A DNA stretch of 64,000 bases, from assembly GCF_001422375.1 (NCBI RefSeq), contig NZ_LMMU01000001.1, forward strand, positions 744,223 through 808,222, given 5' to 3'. The stretch is from Methylobacterium sp. Leaf99. GTDB lineage: Bacteria; Pseudomonadota; Alphaproteobacteria; Rhizobiales; Beijerinckiaceae. Both the position numbers and the translations under genes were made by a program. The notes beneath the pieces are model-generated. The model was not told the origin of the DNA. It did no database searches and saw only the letters and a list, made by a program, of their open reading frames with translations. This document shows positions 1-9,050 of the stretch, one piece after another (position 1 is the first letter of the stretch; each line of letters opens with the position of its first letter).

Positions 1-1
1 G

Positions 2-2542
2 GACGCGTGGTGCAGCGTCGCGTTCCGCCTCGCCTGGGACGCGGAAGAGGCCGCCGCGAACGCCCTCGACTTCGCCCTGGCGGGCATCGACGCCGTGGCG
101 CCGGACGGATCGAGCCTCGATTTCGACCACGTGCCGGGCCTCGACCGGACCCTGCTCGACCCGCACGGCACCTGGATTTCCGGCCCGGCCTACCTGCCGG
201 CGGACGCGCAGCCGCTCCGGACCGGCCGCGTGCGCTTCGCCTTCCTGCTGCCGGCCCCCGCCGCCGGGATCACCCTGACCGTGCGGTCCTGGCGCAACAC
301 GAAGCCCTTCACCGTGGCGCAGGCGACCCTGTCGCAGGGCGCCCCCTCCCCCGCTCCGAGGCCGCGGCGGCGCCTCGGGCCGGAGCCGGACTGGATCGGC
401 CACGCCCTGGTTCCGGGCTGCGGCCTCGTCCTGCGCGGGCAGATCTTCACCGCCGCCCCCGGCGCCCACGCCGCCCTGGCGCGGGTGGTCTACCGGGACG
501 CCCACGGCGCCGTGCTGCCGCCGCCCTATCCGGGGACGATCGCGGTGCCGGCGCTCGGCGCCCTCGTCGACCTCGCCGCCCACCAGCAGGCCCGGCGCTT
601 CACCCTGGAACTGGCGCCCGTGCCCGGCGCCGACCGGGTCGAGGTCGGCTTCGCCACCTGGGAGGACGGGGGCCCGGAGGCTGAACTCCTCGCGGCCCCC
701 GAGATCGCCCTGGAGGACCGCCTGCGCCTGGAGAGCCTGTGCGGCGACGATGCCCTGGCGGCGCCCGACTTCCTCGCCCGCCTCGCCGAGCGCCTCGGGC
801 TGCCGGCCGCCGCCCTCGCCGGCTGGTGCCCGAATCCGGAGGCGGCCGCCGCGATCCCGCAGGTCCTGGCCACCGCGAAAAGCCTGCAGCACGGCGACGG
901 CGCCCCGCGCACGGGCCTCGACCGGGTGCTGCGCCTCGGCTCACACCCGGCCTGGACCGTGCCCGAGGCGCCCGATTGGACGGAGGACCCGTTCCGGTCG
1001 GTGGCGTGGCGGATCGCGTACCAGGGGCTCGACTGGCTCGTGCCCCTGGCGAACACGCCCGGCGGGGCGGCGACGGCCCTCAACCTCGCCCTGTCGTGGT
1101 CGCGGGCCAATCCGTGGGGATCGCCCGCCGACGGCCTCGCCCTGCACCCCTCCGCCCTCGCGGCCCGGACCGAGACCCTCGTCCACCTCCTCGCGCGCGC
1201 CGGCAAGGCCGGCGGCCCCGCCTCCCTGGTGCTCACCGGCGAGGTGGTGCGCCACGGCTTCGCCCTGGCCGAGATCGTCGGCCAGAACACGTTCGGGCAG
1301 GCGCTCCATCAGATCCAGGCGGCGGCGGTGCTGGTCGGCGTCGCCCGCGCCCTGCCGCGCCTGCCCCTCGCGGCCCACTGGCTCGGCCTCGCGCGAGGGG
1401 GGCTGCGCGCCGGCCTCGAGGCCCAGCTCGACGCCGGGGGGCGCTTCTCGGACCCCTCCCTCCATCAGCGCCTCGAACGCGTCACGCTCCTGCGGGCGCT
1501 GGCCCAGGGCCTCGAGGCGGACGATCTCGCCCCGCTCCTGGCGGCGCGGGTCGCCAAGGCCCTGCCCGGGCTCGCGCGGCTGCTCGATCCCGGCGGACGC
1601 CTGCCGCCCTTCGGCGACACCCCGCCCGGCGGCGATCCGGCGGGCTGGATCGGCCGCCTCATGGCCCGGTCCGGCAGCGCCCTCGTGGTCGAGCGCCGCG
1701 ACCCGCGCGGGCGCCCCGAAGCGAGCGCCCCGCCCCTGTGGTCCGAGGCCGGCACCGGCATGATCGCGGCGCGCTCCGACGCGCCGGGGCGGGGCTGGTC
1801 GCACTTCGCCTGCACCTTCGCGGGCCAGGGCCTCTCCGGACAGGGCCTCTCGGGACAGGCCCATCGCGACTGCACCTCCTTCGTTCATGCCAGCGAGGGC
1901 GTGCGCTGGATCGTCGAGGCCGGGGGCTCGGGCCAGATCGAGACGGGCGCGGCGCGCCACCACATCCTGTCGGCCCACGGCCACAACGTCGCCTGGCCCG
2001 ACGGGCGCGAGCCGGGGGCCGGCGCGGCCTGGGCCGCCGGATCGATCCGCCTCGACGGGGCCCAGGCCCACGCCATCGGCACCTCCGTGCACGGGCCGGA
2101 CTATCGCCACACCCGCGTCTTCGTCCTCCTCGACGACCTGTCGGGCCTCGCGGTCCTCGACCGGTTCACCGCCGGGGACCGGCCGGTGACCTTCGAGGGG
2201 CTGGTGCATGTCGGGCCGGAGATCGTGGTGGCGCTGGCGGGCCCGCGCCGGGCGGTGGCGCAGGCGGGACGCGCCCGGCTCTCCTTCGTACCCGTGGCCC
2301 TGACGGGCCGGCCCGCCGGCCTGTCGCTGGCCATGGGCTGCAACGAACACCCGGGCGCCCTGCGCGGCTTCGTCTCGGGCGGCCCTGGCCCGCTCCAGCC
2401 GACGGGCGTCCTGCGCTACGCCGTCGCGGGCCGGGACGGCGCCTGCGGCGGCCTGCTCATCGCCGCCGACGCGGCGCGGGAAGCGCAGCTCGGCCGCCTC
2501 GTGGTCGGCGAGGCGATGGCACGGCTGCTCGCGGGGACCTGA
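2..2542 (+). CDS. Heparinase II/III-like protein, 5' end outside window
   Basis: The reading frame is open from base 2 with no stop and no convincing start, so the gene begins before the window; a GTG at 95 is in frame but has no reason to be the start. The visible 846 codons end in a region typical of the heparinase II/III C-terminal beta-sheet domain: a His-Arg-Asp-Cys-Thr-Ser-Phe motif (about base 1860) followed by a strand with a conserved glycine-rich turn. Family members are polysaccharide lyases or enzymes of surface polysaccharide metabolism, usually periplasmic or envelope associated. The following acyltransferase gene fits a polysaccharide locus. Substrate cannot be told. A short in-frame 15-bp tandem repeat lies just before the His/Asp motif. 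Confidence 0.7.
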   Translation, partial: DAWCSVAFRLAWDAEEAAANALDFALAGIDAVAPDGSSLDFDHVPGLDRTLLDPHGTWISGPAYLPADAQPLRTGRVRFAFLLPAPAAGITLTVRSWRNTKPFTVAQATLSQGAPSPAPRPRRRLGPEPDWIGHALVPGCGLVLRGQIFTAAPGAHAALARVVYRDAHGAVLPPPYPGTIAVPALGALVDLAAHQQARRFTLELAPVPGADRVEVGFATWEDGGPEAELLAAPEIALEDRLRLESLCGDDALAAPDFLARLAERLGLPAAALAGWCPNPEAAAAIPQVLATAKSLQHGDGAPRTGLDRVLRLGSHPAWTVPEAPDWTEDPFRSVAWRIAYQGLDWLVPLANTPGGAATALNLALSWSRANPWGSPADGLALHPSALAARTETLVHLLARAGKAGGPASLVLTGEVVRHGFALAEIVGQNTFGQALHQIQAAAVLVGVARALPRLPLAAHWLGLARGGLRAGLEAQLDAGGRFSDPSLHQRLERVTLLRALAQGLEADDLAPLLAARVAKALPGLARLLDPGGRLPPFGDTPPGGDPAGWIGRLMARSGSALVVERRDPRGRPEASAPPLWSEAGTGMIAARSDAPGRGWSHFACTFAGQGLSGQGLSGQAHRDCTSFVHASEGVRWIVEAGGSGQIETGAARHHILSAHGHNVAWPDGREPGAGAAWAAGSIRLDGAQAHAIGTSVHGPDYRHTRVFVLLDDLSGLAVLDRFTAGDRPVTFEGLVHVGPEIVVALAGPRRAVAQAGRARLSFVPVALTGRPAGLSLAMGCNEHPGALRGFVSGGPGPLQPTGVLRYAVAGRDGACGGLLIAADAAREAQLGRLVVGEAMARLLAGT
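1824..1853 (+). repeat. 15-bp in-frame tandem repeat (x2) inside the heparinase-like gene
   Basis: Two adjacent 15-bp units (1824-1838 and 1839-1853, two mismatches) encode Gly-Gln-Gly-Leu-Ser twice, directly before the conserved His/Asp motif. The frame is kept. Confidence 0.75.
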
Positions 2543-2948
2543 CCTCGCCGCCGATCGGGTTCCGGCGAAGGGTCCTGCTCGATCCGCACCGGCGCAGGCA
2601 TAAGGCCCGACAAACGATTGCTGCCGATCAGTCGCCGAATCACTTTCCCGAGAGAACACGATCGTGTTATTGCTTCTTTATCGATCGTTCGAAGTTGAAC
2701 TACTTAACGAAGCGATGATTTTTCGCAAAAATTATAAACCTGTGTTATCCACGTCCCTCTCGATGCGTCGGTGATCGCTTCTTGGCGCGGAACCCGAATT
2801 CGGTCATCGCATTGAGGCTCAGTCCGACTGCCGACGACGAACAAGCGCGCGGCTCACCGGAAACGTCGTCCGGCACGCGGGAGGTTGCACGTTCCCTGAG
2901 ACGCACCCGACGCCAGCACATCATCCGGCAGTCAACCGAGAACAGACC
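2543..2948. other. Intergenic region with AT-rich promoter-like stretch and a 14-bp palindrome
   Basis: No gene is seen here. Bases from about 2640 to 2750 are much richer in A/T than the surroundings. They hold a perfect 14-bp palindrome AACACGATCGTGTT (2655-2668) and a TATAAA-like box near 2733. The stretch is a reasonable place for the promoter and an operator of the downstream acyltransferase gene; the regulator is unknown. Confidence 0.4.
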
Positions 2949-4088
2949 TTGCTGAATATCGCTCCGGACACGCCCTACAGGATCTCGCCGGCGCAACGAA
3001 TCTATCTGGATTTTCTCCGGGCCGTCGCCGCGACGATGGTCATGGTCGAGCATGGTCTCGAAATCTTCAGGATCAAGACCGTCTCCTTCCTCGGCATCTC
3101 GGCGGTGACGGTCTTCTTCCTGCTGTCCGGATTCCTGATCACCGTCGCGGCCTGCCGTCGGATCTACCTGCCCGGTCCCCAGCTCGTGCCGTTCATGATC
3201 GACAGGACCGCGCGCATCTACACGCCCTACGTTCCCGCCATCGCCCTGGCGGTCGCCGTCAACACCCTGTTCTCCGTCGGGCATTGGGGGCAGCCCGGCA
3301 CCAACACGGGACTGGGAACCATCATCGTCAACCTGTTGATGCTCGAAGATTATCCGCTGTTCCAGATCCTGGCGCGGCTCACGAACAACGATTCGTTCCG
3401 CATCCACTCCTACAACACCGCGGAACCGTTCTGGACCGTCTCGATCGAGTATTGGATCTACTTCGCCTTCTCCCTGGCGTTCTTCGTCGGAGCCCGCAAG
3501 GAAAAGATCACGAATCCGCTGATCATTTTTCCGATCATGATTTTCGTTCCGGTGGTGATCTACAGCTCGTTCGCGAATGCCGGCCAGTGCCTGAGTTTGG
3601 TGTGGCTGATCGGGTCGGTGTTCGGATACATCTTCGTCATCACCAACAGAAAATCCGATTACGGCGTCGGGCGATACTACATCCTCGTCCTGGTCGGGCT
3701 CGTCGGCTTTGCCGGCCGCATCCTGAAGACCGGGGAACTGACCTATGAACTCCAGACCATCGCCTTCATCGCCATGTGCCTGTTCGGAATCTTCATGATC
3801 CTGGGCGCCAACGCGGGCGAATGGAAGTTCCTCTCCAAACCCATCGTGTTCGTCGCGAGCTACAGCTACAGTCTCTATCTGGTCCACAACACGATCATGA
3901 TCGTCATCTATACCCAGATCGTCAAAGCGCCCTCGGTCGGAGCCATGATCCTGGCGTGCATCTTCGCGCACGTTTTCGCGTATGCGTTCTATCTCTGCTT
4001 CGAGCGGCATCACTATCGCGTCGGCGCCTTCATGGCGGCGTTCCTGAAGAACCGGCCCGCGCGGTCCTACGTCCCGCGGCTCGGCTAG
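2949..4088 (+). CDS. Acyltransferase 3 (OafA/YrhL type) membrane protein
   Basis: This is a 379-residue polytopic inner-membrane protein of the acyltransferase-3 family, which O-acylates lipopolysaccharide, exopolysaccharide or other envelope glycans. The N-terminal Arg-Ile-Tyr-Leu-Asp-Phe-Leu-Arg-Ala block, the conserved His in Val-Glu-His-Gly (about residue 34) and the SerValPhe-like Leu-Leu-Ser-Gly-Phe-Leu-Ile segment (about 59-65) are family hallmarks, followed by roughly ten hydrophobic segments. The TTG at 2949 is chosen because it leaves 12 residues before the conserved block; the first internal ATG falls inside it. Base composition is clearly lower in G/C than in the neighbours, which suggests acquisition by transfer. 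Its target glycan is unknown. Confidence 0.82.
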   Translation: MLNIAPDTPYRISPAQRIYLDFLRAVAATMVMVEHGLEIFRIKTVSFLGISAVTVFFLLSGFLITVAACRRIYLPGPQLVPFMIDRTARIYTPYVPAIALAVAVNTLFSVGHWGQPGTNTGLGTIIVNLLMLEDYPLFQILARLTNNDSFRIHSYNTAEPFWTVSIEYWIYFAFSLAFFVGARKEKITNPLIIFPIMIFVPVVIYSSFANAGQCLSLVWLIGSVFGYIFVITNRKSDYGVGRYYILVLVGLVGFAGRILKTGELTYELQTIAFIAMCLFGIFMILGANAGEWKFLSKPIVFVASYSYSLYLVHNTIMIVIYTQIVKAPSVGAMILACIFAHVFAYAFYLCFERHHYRVGAFMAAFLKNRPARSYVPRLG

Positions 4089-4354
4089 GATTCGCCGACG
4101 ACGCGGCCGCGGTCTCGTTGCGCGAGCGCACGGCTCAAGGCCCGCACGAATCGTGGCGCGGGATGCCCGCGCGGGCCCCGACGCCGTCCGGCCGACGAAA
4201 CCGGGCCATCAAACCGTTGCATCTCGGCGCCAGAAGCATCATCACACGAACCAGATTCTCGGGCCGTTCGGATCGCCATCGTGAAGATGCCGCGAACCGA
4301 AGAGTCGGCAGTTCGACGCCGTCCGTGATCGTCCAGCACAAGAGAAACACACGT

Positions 4355-5491
4355 ATGAAGACGCGCGCAGCGGTGGCGTGGGAGGCCAAGAAGCCCCTCA
4401 CCATCGAGACGATCGATATCGAAGGACCCAAGGCCGGCGAGGTTCTCATCGAACTCATGGCCACGGGCATCTGCCACACGGACGCCTACACCCTGTCGGG
4501 CCTCGATTCCGAGGGCAAGTTCCCGGCGATCCTCGGCCACGAGGGCGCGGGCATCGTCCGCGAGCTCGGCGCCGGGGTCACCGACCTGAAGGTCGGCGAC
4601 CACGTCATCCCGCTCTACACGCCGGAATGCCGCAGCTGTAAGTCCTGCCTGTCGCAGCGGACCAACCTCTGCACGGCGATCCGCTCCACCCAGGGCCAAG
4701 GCGTGATGCCGGACGGCACCTCGCGCTTCTCCTGCGTCTCCACCGGCGGCAGCCCGGGCGGTTCGAGCAGCCTGTTCCACTACATGGGCTGCTCGACCTT
4801 CTCGAATTTCACGGTGCTGCCGGCCATCGCGCTGGCGAAGATCCGCGAAGACGCCCCCTTCGACAAGATCTGCTACATCGGCTGCGGCGTCACCACCGGC
4901 ATCGGCGCGGTGATCTACACCGCCAAGGTCTGGCCCGGCGCCAACGTCGTGGTGTTCGGCCTCGGCGGCATCGGCCTCAACGTGCTCCAGGCCGCCCGGA
5001 TGGTCGGTGCCGACAAGATCATCGGCGTCGACATCAATCCGGACAAGCAGGAGATGGCCCGTAAGTTCGGCATGACCCACTTCATCAACCCGAAGGAGGT
5101 CGGCAACGATCACGTCGTCGCGGCGATCCTCGACGCGACGGGCGGCGGCGCCGACTTCTCGTTCGACTGCACCGGCAACGTCCACGTCATGCGCCAGGCC
5201 CTCGAGTGCTGCCACCGCGGCTGGGGCGAGTCCATCGTCATCGGCGTGGCCGAGGCCGGCAAGGAAATCTCGACCCGTCCGTTCCAGCTCGTCACCGGCC
5301 GCGTCTGGAAGGGCTCGGCCTTCGGCGGCGCGCGGGGCCGCACCGACGTGCCGAAGATCGTCGACTGGTACATGGAGGGCAAGATCAACATCGACGATCT
5401 GATCACCCACACCATGCCGCTGGAAGACATCAACCACGGCTTCGACCTCATGCACGAGGGCAAGTCGATCCGGTCGGTGGTGGTCTACTAG
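4355..5491 (+). CDS. frmA: S-(hydroxymethyl)glutathione dehydrogenase (class III alcohol dehydrogenase)
   Basis: This 378-residue zinc enzyme oxidises S-hydroxymethylglutathione, formed from formaldehyde and glutathione, to S-formylglutathione with NAD. Catalytic zinc ligands are Cys40, His62 and Cys177; structural zinc ligands are Cys92, Cys95, Cys98 and Cys106; the NAD-binding Gly-Leu-Gly-Gly-Ile-Gly is at 202-207. The ATG at 4355 gives the usual N-terminus, although the frame is open much further upstream. A Gly/Ser-rich stretch at about 128-140 looks longer than in typical family members. The next gene encodes the following pathway step, so the two likely work as a formaldehyde-detoxification unit, here separated by a palindromic repeat. 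Confidence 0.95.
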   Translation: MKTRAAVAWEAKKPLTIETIDIEGPKAGEVLIELMATGICHTDAYTLSGLDSEGKFPAILGHEGAGIVRELGAGVTDLKVGDHVIPLYTPECRSCKSCLSQRTNLCTAIRSTQGQGVMPDGTSRFSCVSTGGSPGGSSSLFHYMGCSTFSNFTVLPAIALAKIREDAPFDKICYIGCGVTTGIGAVIYTAKVWPGANVVVFGLGGIGLNVLQAARMVGADKIIGVDINPDKQEMARKFGMTHFINPKEVGNDHVVAAILDATGGGADFSFDCTGNVHVMRQALECCHRGWGESIVIGVAEAGKEISTRPFQLVTGRVWKGSAFGGARGRTDVPKIVDWYMEGKINIDDLITHTMPLEDINHGFDLMHEGKSIRSVVVY

Positions 5492-5504
5492 GACCGACTC
5501 GCGC

Positions 5505-5646
5505 GTCCTCCCCTCCCCCCTCCGCGGGGGAGGGTGGGCCTCGCGTCAGCGAGGGTCGGGAGAGGGGAGCGCCCTTTCCGGAGATGTCGCTGTCCTCTCC
5601 CGACCCGCTTCGCGGGCCACCCTCTCCGTAAAGGGGGGAGGGATGC
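5505..5646. repeat. Palindromic intergenic repeat between the formaldehyde genes
   Basis: The element is about 140 bp of G-rich and C-rich palindromes: a left hairpin with CCTCCCCCCTCCGCGGGGGA, a middle part, and a right hairpin around GTAAAGGGGGGAGGG. The same architecture recurs at 28322-28465, including a central CTTTCTCCGG-like segment. It resembles REP/BIME-type elements and may also act as a terminator or mRNA-stability element between the two genes. Confidence 0.7.
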
Positions 5647-5697
5647 GCCTGCACCGATTTCAGTCCCGAAACAGGCCCAGACTTCCAGGAGAGCCGC

Positions 5698-6531
5698 ATG
5701 GAAACCATCTCGAAGGCCCGCGCCCATGGCGGCACGCAGGGCGTCTACAAGCACGACGCGACGACCACGGGCTGCCCGATGACCTTCGCGGTGTTCGTGC
5801 CGCCCCAGGCCGAGGCCGGCAAGGTGCCGGTGCTGTGGTACCTGTCGGGCCTCACCTGCACCCACGCCAACGTCATGGACAAGGGCGAGTACCGCCGGGC
5901 GGCGGCCGAGCACGGCGTGATCATCGTCGCGCCCGACACCAGCCCGCGCGGCCCCGGCATCCCCGACGAGGACGGCAACTGGCAGTTCGGCTCGGGTGCG
6001 GGCTTCTACGTCGACGCCACCCAGGCGCCGTATTCCACGAACTACCGGATGTGGAGCTACGTCACCGAGGAGCTGCCCGCCCTCATCGCCAGGGAATTCC
6101 CGGCCGACATGAGCCGCCAGGGCATCTTCGGCCATTCCATGGGCGGCCACGGCGCGCTCACCATCGCGCTGACCTACCCCGACCGCTTCAAGTCCTGCTC
6201 GGCCTTCGCCCCCATCGCCCAGCCCTCCACGGCCGGATGGTCGAAGCCGGCCCTCGAGAAGTACCTCGGCCCCGACGAAGCCACATGGCGCGCCCACGAC
6301 GCCACCCTGCTCATCGCCGACGGCCACCGCTTCTCGGAGTTCCTGGTCGATCAGGGTACGGGCGACAGCTTCCTCCAGGACGGCCTGCGGCCGTGGCTGC
6401 TGGAGGAAGCCTGCAAGAAAGCGGGCATTCCCCTGACCCTCAACATGCGCGAGGGCTACGACCACTCGTACTTCTTCATCTCGACGTTCATGGACGATCA
6501 CATCGCCTGGGCCGCCGCCCGCCTGAAGTAG
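5698..6531 (+). CDS. fghA: S-formylglutathione hydrolase
   Basis: This is a 277-residue alpha/beta hydrolase (esterase D family) that hydrolyses S-formylglutathione to formate and glutathione in the cytoplasm. The nucleophile elbow Gly-His-Ser-Met-Gly-Gly carries Ser147; Asp223 and His256 are the likely triad partners. The ATG at 5698 has a good ribosome-binding site (AGGAGA, about 8 bases upstream). Length and motifs match the family along the whole protein. It follows the dehydrogenase gene that makes its substrate, in the same direction. Confidence 0.95.
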   Translation: METISKARAHGGTQGVYKHDATTTGCPMTFAVFVPPQAEAGKVPVLWYLSGLTCTHANVMDKGEYRRAAAEHGVIIVAPDTSPRGPGIPDEDGNWQFGSGAGFYVDATQAPYSTNYRMWSYVTEELPALIAREFPADMSRQGIFGHSMGGHGALTIALTYPDRFKSCSAFAPIAQPSTAGWSKPALEKYLGPDEATWRAHDATLLIADGHRFSEFLVDQGTGDSFLQDGLRPWLLEEACKKAGIPLTLNMREGYDHSYFFISTFMDDHIAWAAARLK

Positions 6532-6544
6532 TTCTTTCGGATTG

Positions 6545-6575
6545 GGTCTCTCCGGCGGCCGACGCCGGGGAGACC
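6545..6575. terminator. Hairpin between convergent genes
   Basis: A 13-bp stem with one G-T pair and a 5-base loop lies between the end of the fghA gene and the end of the convergent minus-strand gene. There is no strong T run, so it is a plausible but weak shared terminator. Confidence 0.45.
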
Positions 6576-6581
6576 GTCACA

Positions 6582-7028
6582 TCAGGAGCGGACTTCGCGC
6601 TTGGCGACGAAGTTGAACTCCTCGACGAGGACGTCCTTCACCACCTCGGCGCCGAGGCGCTCGTTGACCGCCCTGCGCACCTCGGCGAGGCGCTGGGTGA
6701 CGTTGTAGCGCGACAGGCGTTTGAAATCGATCTGCTGGTCGGCGTAGATCTGGCGGAAGGTCTCGTCGATGACGAAGGCGTTCGGCGGCACCGGAAGGGT
6801 GTGCATCAGCCGCGCATCGGCGGTGAAGACCAGCACGGCCACGATGTAGCCCTGCACCTTGCCGTCGGCCACCATGGGAACGTTGATGGGCGCCAGCTTC
6901 TGATACTGCAGGCCCTCCAGATAGGGCTCTTCCTTCTTGGAAAACAGCCCGCTGCCCCAGGTCACCGCACCGTAGCAGGACAGGATGGTGACGGCGCAGA
7001 TCCACAGGCCGGTGACGAGAATTTTCAT
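6582..7028 (-). CDS. FliL-like membrane-anchored protein of the flagellar locus
   Basis: The product is 148 residues with one N-terminal membrane segment (about 5-25) and a periplasmic remainder. The C-terminal pattern, Arg-Arg-Ala-Val-Asn-Glu-Arg-Leu-Gly followed by Val-Lys-Asp-Val-x6-Phe-Asn-Phe-Val, resembles the end of FliL-type proteins, which sit around the flagellar motor. No direct family match is claimed. It lies 44 bp downstream of the FlgN-like gene on the same strand, so it is probably the last gene of the flagellar run. It could instead be an unrelated conserved envelope protein. Confidence 0.55.
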   Translation of the reverse strand: MKILVTGLWICAVTILSCYGAVTWGSGLFSKKEEPYLEGLQYQKLAPINVPMVADGKVQGYIVAVLVFTADARLMHTLPVPPNAFVIDETFRQIYADQQIDFKRLSRYNVTQRLAEVRRAVNERLGAEVVKDVLVEEFNFVAKREVRS

Positions 7029-7072
7029 GGTGCGACGATTGTCCTTCGCTCACGCCTGGTGCCGGTGGAGGA

Positions 7073-7402
7073 TCAGCCGCGCGGGTGGCCCGAATAGGTG
7101 CCGTCGGATTCCGAATCCCGGATCGCCTGGGTGACGATCTCCGAGATCTCCTCGACGGCGCGCAGGTGCTGGGAGACGACGCCCTGGTTGCGGGCGAGCG
7201 CCCGGCTCAGGCGGGCGAGCTGGTCGGCGATGTCGGGCGCGACCTCGGCCGGGTCGAGGCCGCGGGTGAGGCGGCTGAGTTCGAGGAGGCTCTGGCTCTT
7301 GCGCCGGTTCACCGCCTCCTGATCGAACGGGCGGTGCGACAGCAGCGCCTCCGTCTCCGCCACGACGGTGGCTTCGAGCCGCTTCAGGGACGCGATGAGC
7401 AT
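7073..7402 (-). CDS. flgN: FlgN-like flagellar export chaperone
   Basis: A 109-residue, largely helical acidic/basic protein with heptad-like leucines, ending in a Glu-Ser-Asp-Gly-Thr-Tyr-Ser motif that I associate with the FlgN-like proteins of Hyphomicrobiales flagellar clusters. FlgN binds the hook-filament junction proteins FlgK and FlgL, both encoded in this locus, and delivers them to the export gate. It lies 27 bp downstream of the FlgJ-type gene. Assignment rests on context, size and helical character rather than on catalytic residues. Confidence 0.6.
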   Translation of the reverse strand: MLIASLKRLEATVVAETEALLSHRPFDQEAVNRRKSQSLLELSRLTRGLDPAEVAPDIADQLARLSRALARNQGVVSQHLRAVEEISEIVTQAIRDSESDGTYSGHPRG

Positions 7403-7429
7403 GGGGGCCTCGGGGGAGCGGGACGGGGA

Positions 7430-7909
7430 TCAGACGCCGGACGGAATCTTGCCGGCGCCGGCGGTGGGGGCGGTCTTGTCGAGGGGGCGCGCGGTCTCCA
7501 GCATCCTGGCGATGCCGAGGCCGCCGGCCTTGGCGACCTGGGTGCCGATCTGATCGGCGAGCATCGACTTCCAGATGCCGCCGGCATTGCCCTTGCCGAA
7601 GACCGAGGCGGCCTTCGAGGGCATCATGGTCTCGACGAACTGGCGCAGGACGAAGGCCTCGAACTGCTTGTACGGATCGCCGATCTTGCCCGCCCCGGAG
7701 ACCACGTTGTCGGTCTGGAGCGCCGTGAGGGTCGAGCGCGGGTCCAGCGGCATGTGCACCGAGGTTCCGGCCATGCGGTAGGCATCGCCGAAGGCGGCCG
7801 GGTCCGCGGCCCCCGGCGTCCCGAGCTTGGCCGTCGCCTCCTGATACCGGGCCGGATCGGCGGCGCGGACCACGTCGAGGACGATGTCGGTGGGCGTGGA
7901 AATGCTCAT
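7430..7909 (-). CDS. flgJ: FlgJ N-terminal-type rod-binding protein
   Basis: The product is 159 residues and matches the rod-binding domain alone (sometimes named CheL in alphaproteobacteria), without the muramidase domain of enterobacterial FlgJ. The signature is Gln-Phe-Glu-Ala-Phe-Val-Leu-Arg-Gln-Phe-Val-Glu-Thr-Met-Met followed by a Gly-Lys-Gly-Asn-Ala-Gly-Gly-Ile-Trp-Lys-Ser block. The protein helps assemble the rod in the periplasm. The start at 7909 is chosen because the frame is open much further upstream without family similarity, and the chosen ATG gives the usual size. Confidence 0.8.
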   Translation of the reverse strand: MSISTPTDIVLDVVRAADPARYQEATAKLGTPGAADPAAFGDAYRMAGTSVHMPLDPRSTLTALQTDNVVSGAGKIGDPYKQFEAFVLRQFVETMMPSKAASVFGKGNAGGIWKSMLADQIGTQVAKAGGLGIARMLETARPLDKTAPTAGAGKIPSGV

Positions 7910-8156
7910 GGGTGCCGCGGAGGTCGAAGGAAGATCGTCGGCGTCGAGGGATAGGCCCCGTGGCTTGCGGGAGGCTTGAGCCGGGGGCGTTCCGGTTCGA
8001 CCTCGATTCGAGCGTCGCCGGCAGGGCATTGGCAACCGTGATGTCAGACTTCGCGCGAACCCCGCACCCCGCACTTGCCATCGACCCTTGCGATCGACCC
8101 TTGCGTGCCGGCTTATGGCCCGGGACCGGGACGACGATCGGACAAGGACAGGTGCA

Positions 8157-8537
8157 GTGCGGACCACATCACTCGGCGCTTTCGTCGCTTTCGCCCTCTG
8201 CCTCTCCCACGCGGCCCAGGCCGACCCGGGCCTGGCCCGGTTTCGGGACGCCGCATCGCGCCCGAGCGCCCTGCGCATCGAGAGTTCCATGAGCCTGCAG
8301 ATCCCGCTGACGTCGGGCGTGGGTGCCGAAGACCAACTGAAACAGGGTGAGGACGCCCGCAAGGCCCTCTATCAGGCCTCGACGCGGGAATGCGCGATGC
8401 TGCTGGATATCTTCAAGATGGAGTGTCGAATCCACTCCGTTCGCGTCACCAGCAACGTCCAGCAGCGCGGCAGCGGCGTCGACACCGTGACCGTCGCCGG
8501 CTCCTTCACCTACGAGCTGTCCCCGCCCCCGAACTGA
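8157..8537 (+). CDS. Small secreted protein of unknown function
   Basis: Starting at GTG 8157, which has an AAGGACAG ribosome-binding site, the product is 126 residues with a clean signal peptide ending Ser-His-Ala-Ala-Gln-Ala before Asp-Pro-Gly. An ATG at 8115 would place extra charged residues in front of the signal and is less likely. The mature part has two cysteines (Cys-Ala-Met-Leu and Cys-Arg-Ile) that could form a disulfide and ends in a beta-rich segment. I do not recognise a family. It sits on the opposite strand inside the flagellar locus, so a flagellar role cannot be assumed. Confidence 0.65.
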   Translation: MRTTSLGAFVAFALCLSHAAQADPGLARFRDAASRPSALRIESSMSLQIPLTSGVGAEDQLKQGEDARKALYQASTRECAMLLDIFKMECRIHSVRVTSNVQQRGSGVDTVTVAGSFTYELSPPPN

Positions 8538-8559
8538 CACGGGCCGCGGTTGCGGCGGA

Positions 8560-9003
8560 TCACGCGCCCCGTTCGTCCGTCGGCGGGACGGTCGCTTGCC
8601 CGTCGTGCGCGGGTCCGCGGGCCGCGAGGAGGTCGAGCTGCTCGAGCATGGCGCGCTGGGCCCGCTCGTGCGCCTGCACCGTCGCGAGACCCTCCACATG
8701 GCGCTCGGTGCGCTTCTCGGCGAGGCCCCGCTCGCGCACGGCCCCGGCCTGCCGCGCGGCGGTGGCGTCGAGCTGCGTCGCCTCCCCCGCCAGCGCCCGG
8801 AGGCGGCGGGCGGCGGCGTCGAGGAACAGGCCGTGCATGGTCTCGCCCGCGAGCGTCGTCAGCATGGCGGCCCGGTCGGCCTCGACGCGGGCGAGGTCGC
8901 GCTGGGTCGCCGCGAGGTCGCGCTCGGCGATCCCCCGCATCTGCTCCTGCACGGCGAGCAGGCGGCGGGCGCGCTCCAGGCGCTGGCGGGTGGTCACGGC
9001 CAT
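8560..9003 (-). CDS. FliJ-like coiled-coil protein
   Basis: This 147-residue protein is nearly all helical, rich in Arg, Ala, Leu and Glu, with heptad spacing across about residues 5-125. FliJ, the stalk protein of the flagellar export ATPase, has this size and character. It lies 43 bp downstream of fliR on the same strand. FliJ is more often encoded next to fliI, which here is about 9 kb away, so the name is only likely. Another flagellar chaperone is the alternative. Confidence 0.5.
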   Translation of the reverse strand: MAVTTRQRLERARRLLAVQEQMRGIAERDLAATQRDLARVEADRAAMLTTLAGETMHGLFLDAAARRLRALAGEATQLDATAARQAGAVRERGLAEKRTERHVEGLATVQAHERAQRAMLEQLDLLAARGPAHDGQATVPPTDERGA

Positions 9004-9008
9004 GGCGG

Positions 9009-9050
9009 CACAGTCATGTCAGTACGGTCATGTCGGCACGGTCACGTCAG
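9009..9050. repeat. 14-bp tandem repeat (x3) covering the fliR stop codon
   Basis: Three adjacent 14-bp units (9009-9022, 9023-9036, 9037-9050) of the form CACGGTCATGTCAG, with a few mismatches, fill the gap between fliR and the FliJ-like gene. The unit nearest fliR contains its TGA stop codon. Confidence 0.8.

Noticed and set aside
7..684. Arg/Pro-rich frame at the window start
   Set aside because: It overlaps the heparinase-like frame, which is open across the same stretch and has family motifs further on.
3776..5491. One long frame joining the acyltransferase 3' region to the dehydrogenase
   Set aside because: The first 193 codons have no family similarity and overlap the acyltransferase gene in another frame; the conserved enzyme start is the ATG at 4355.
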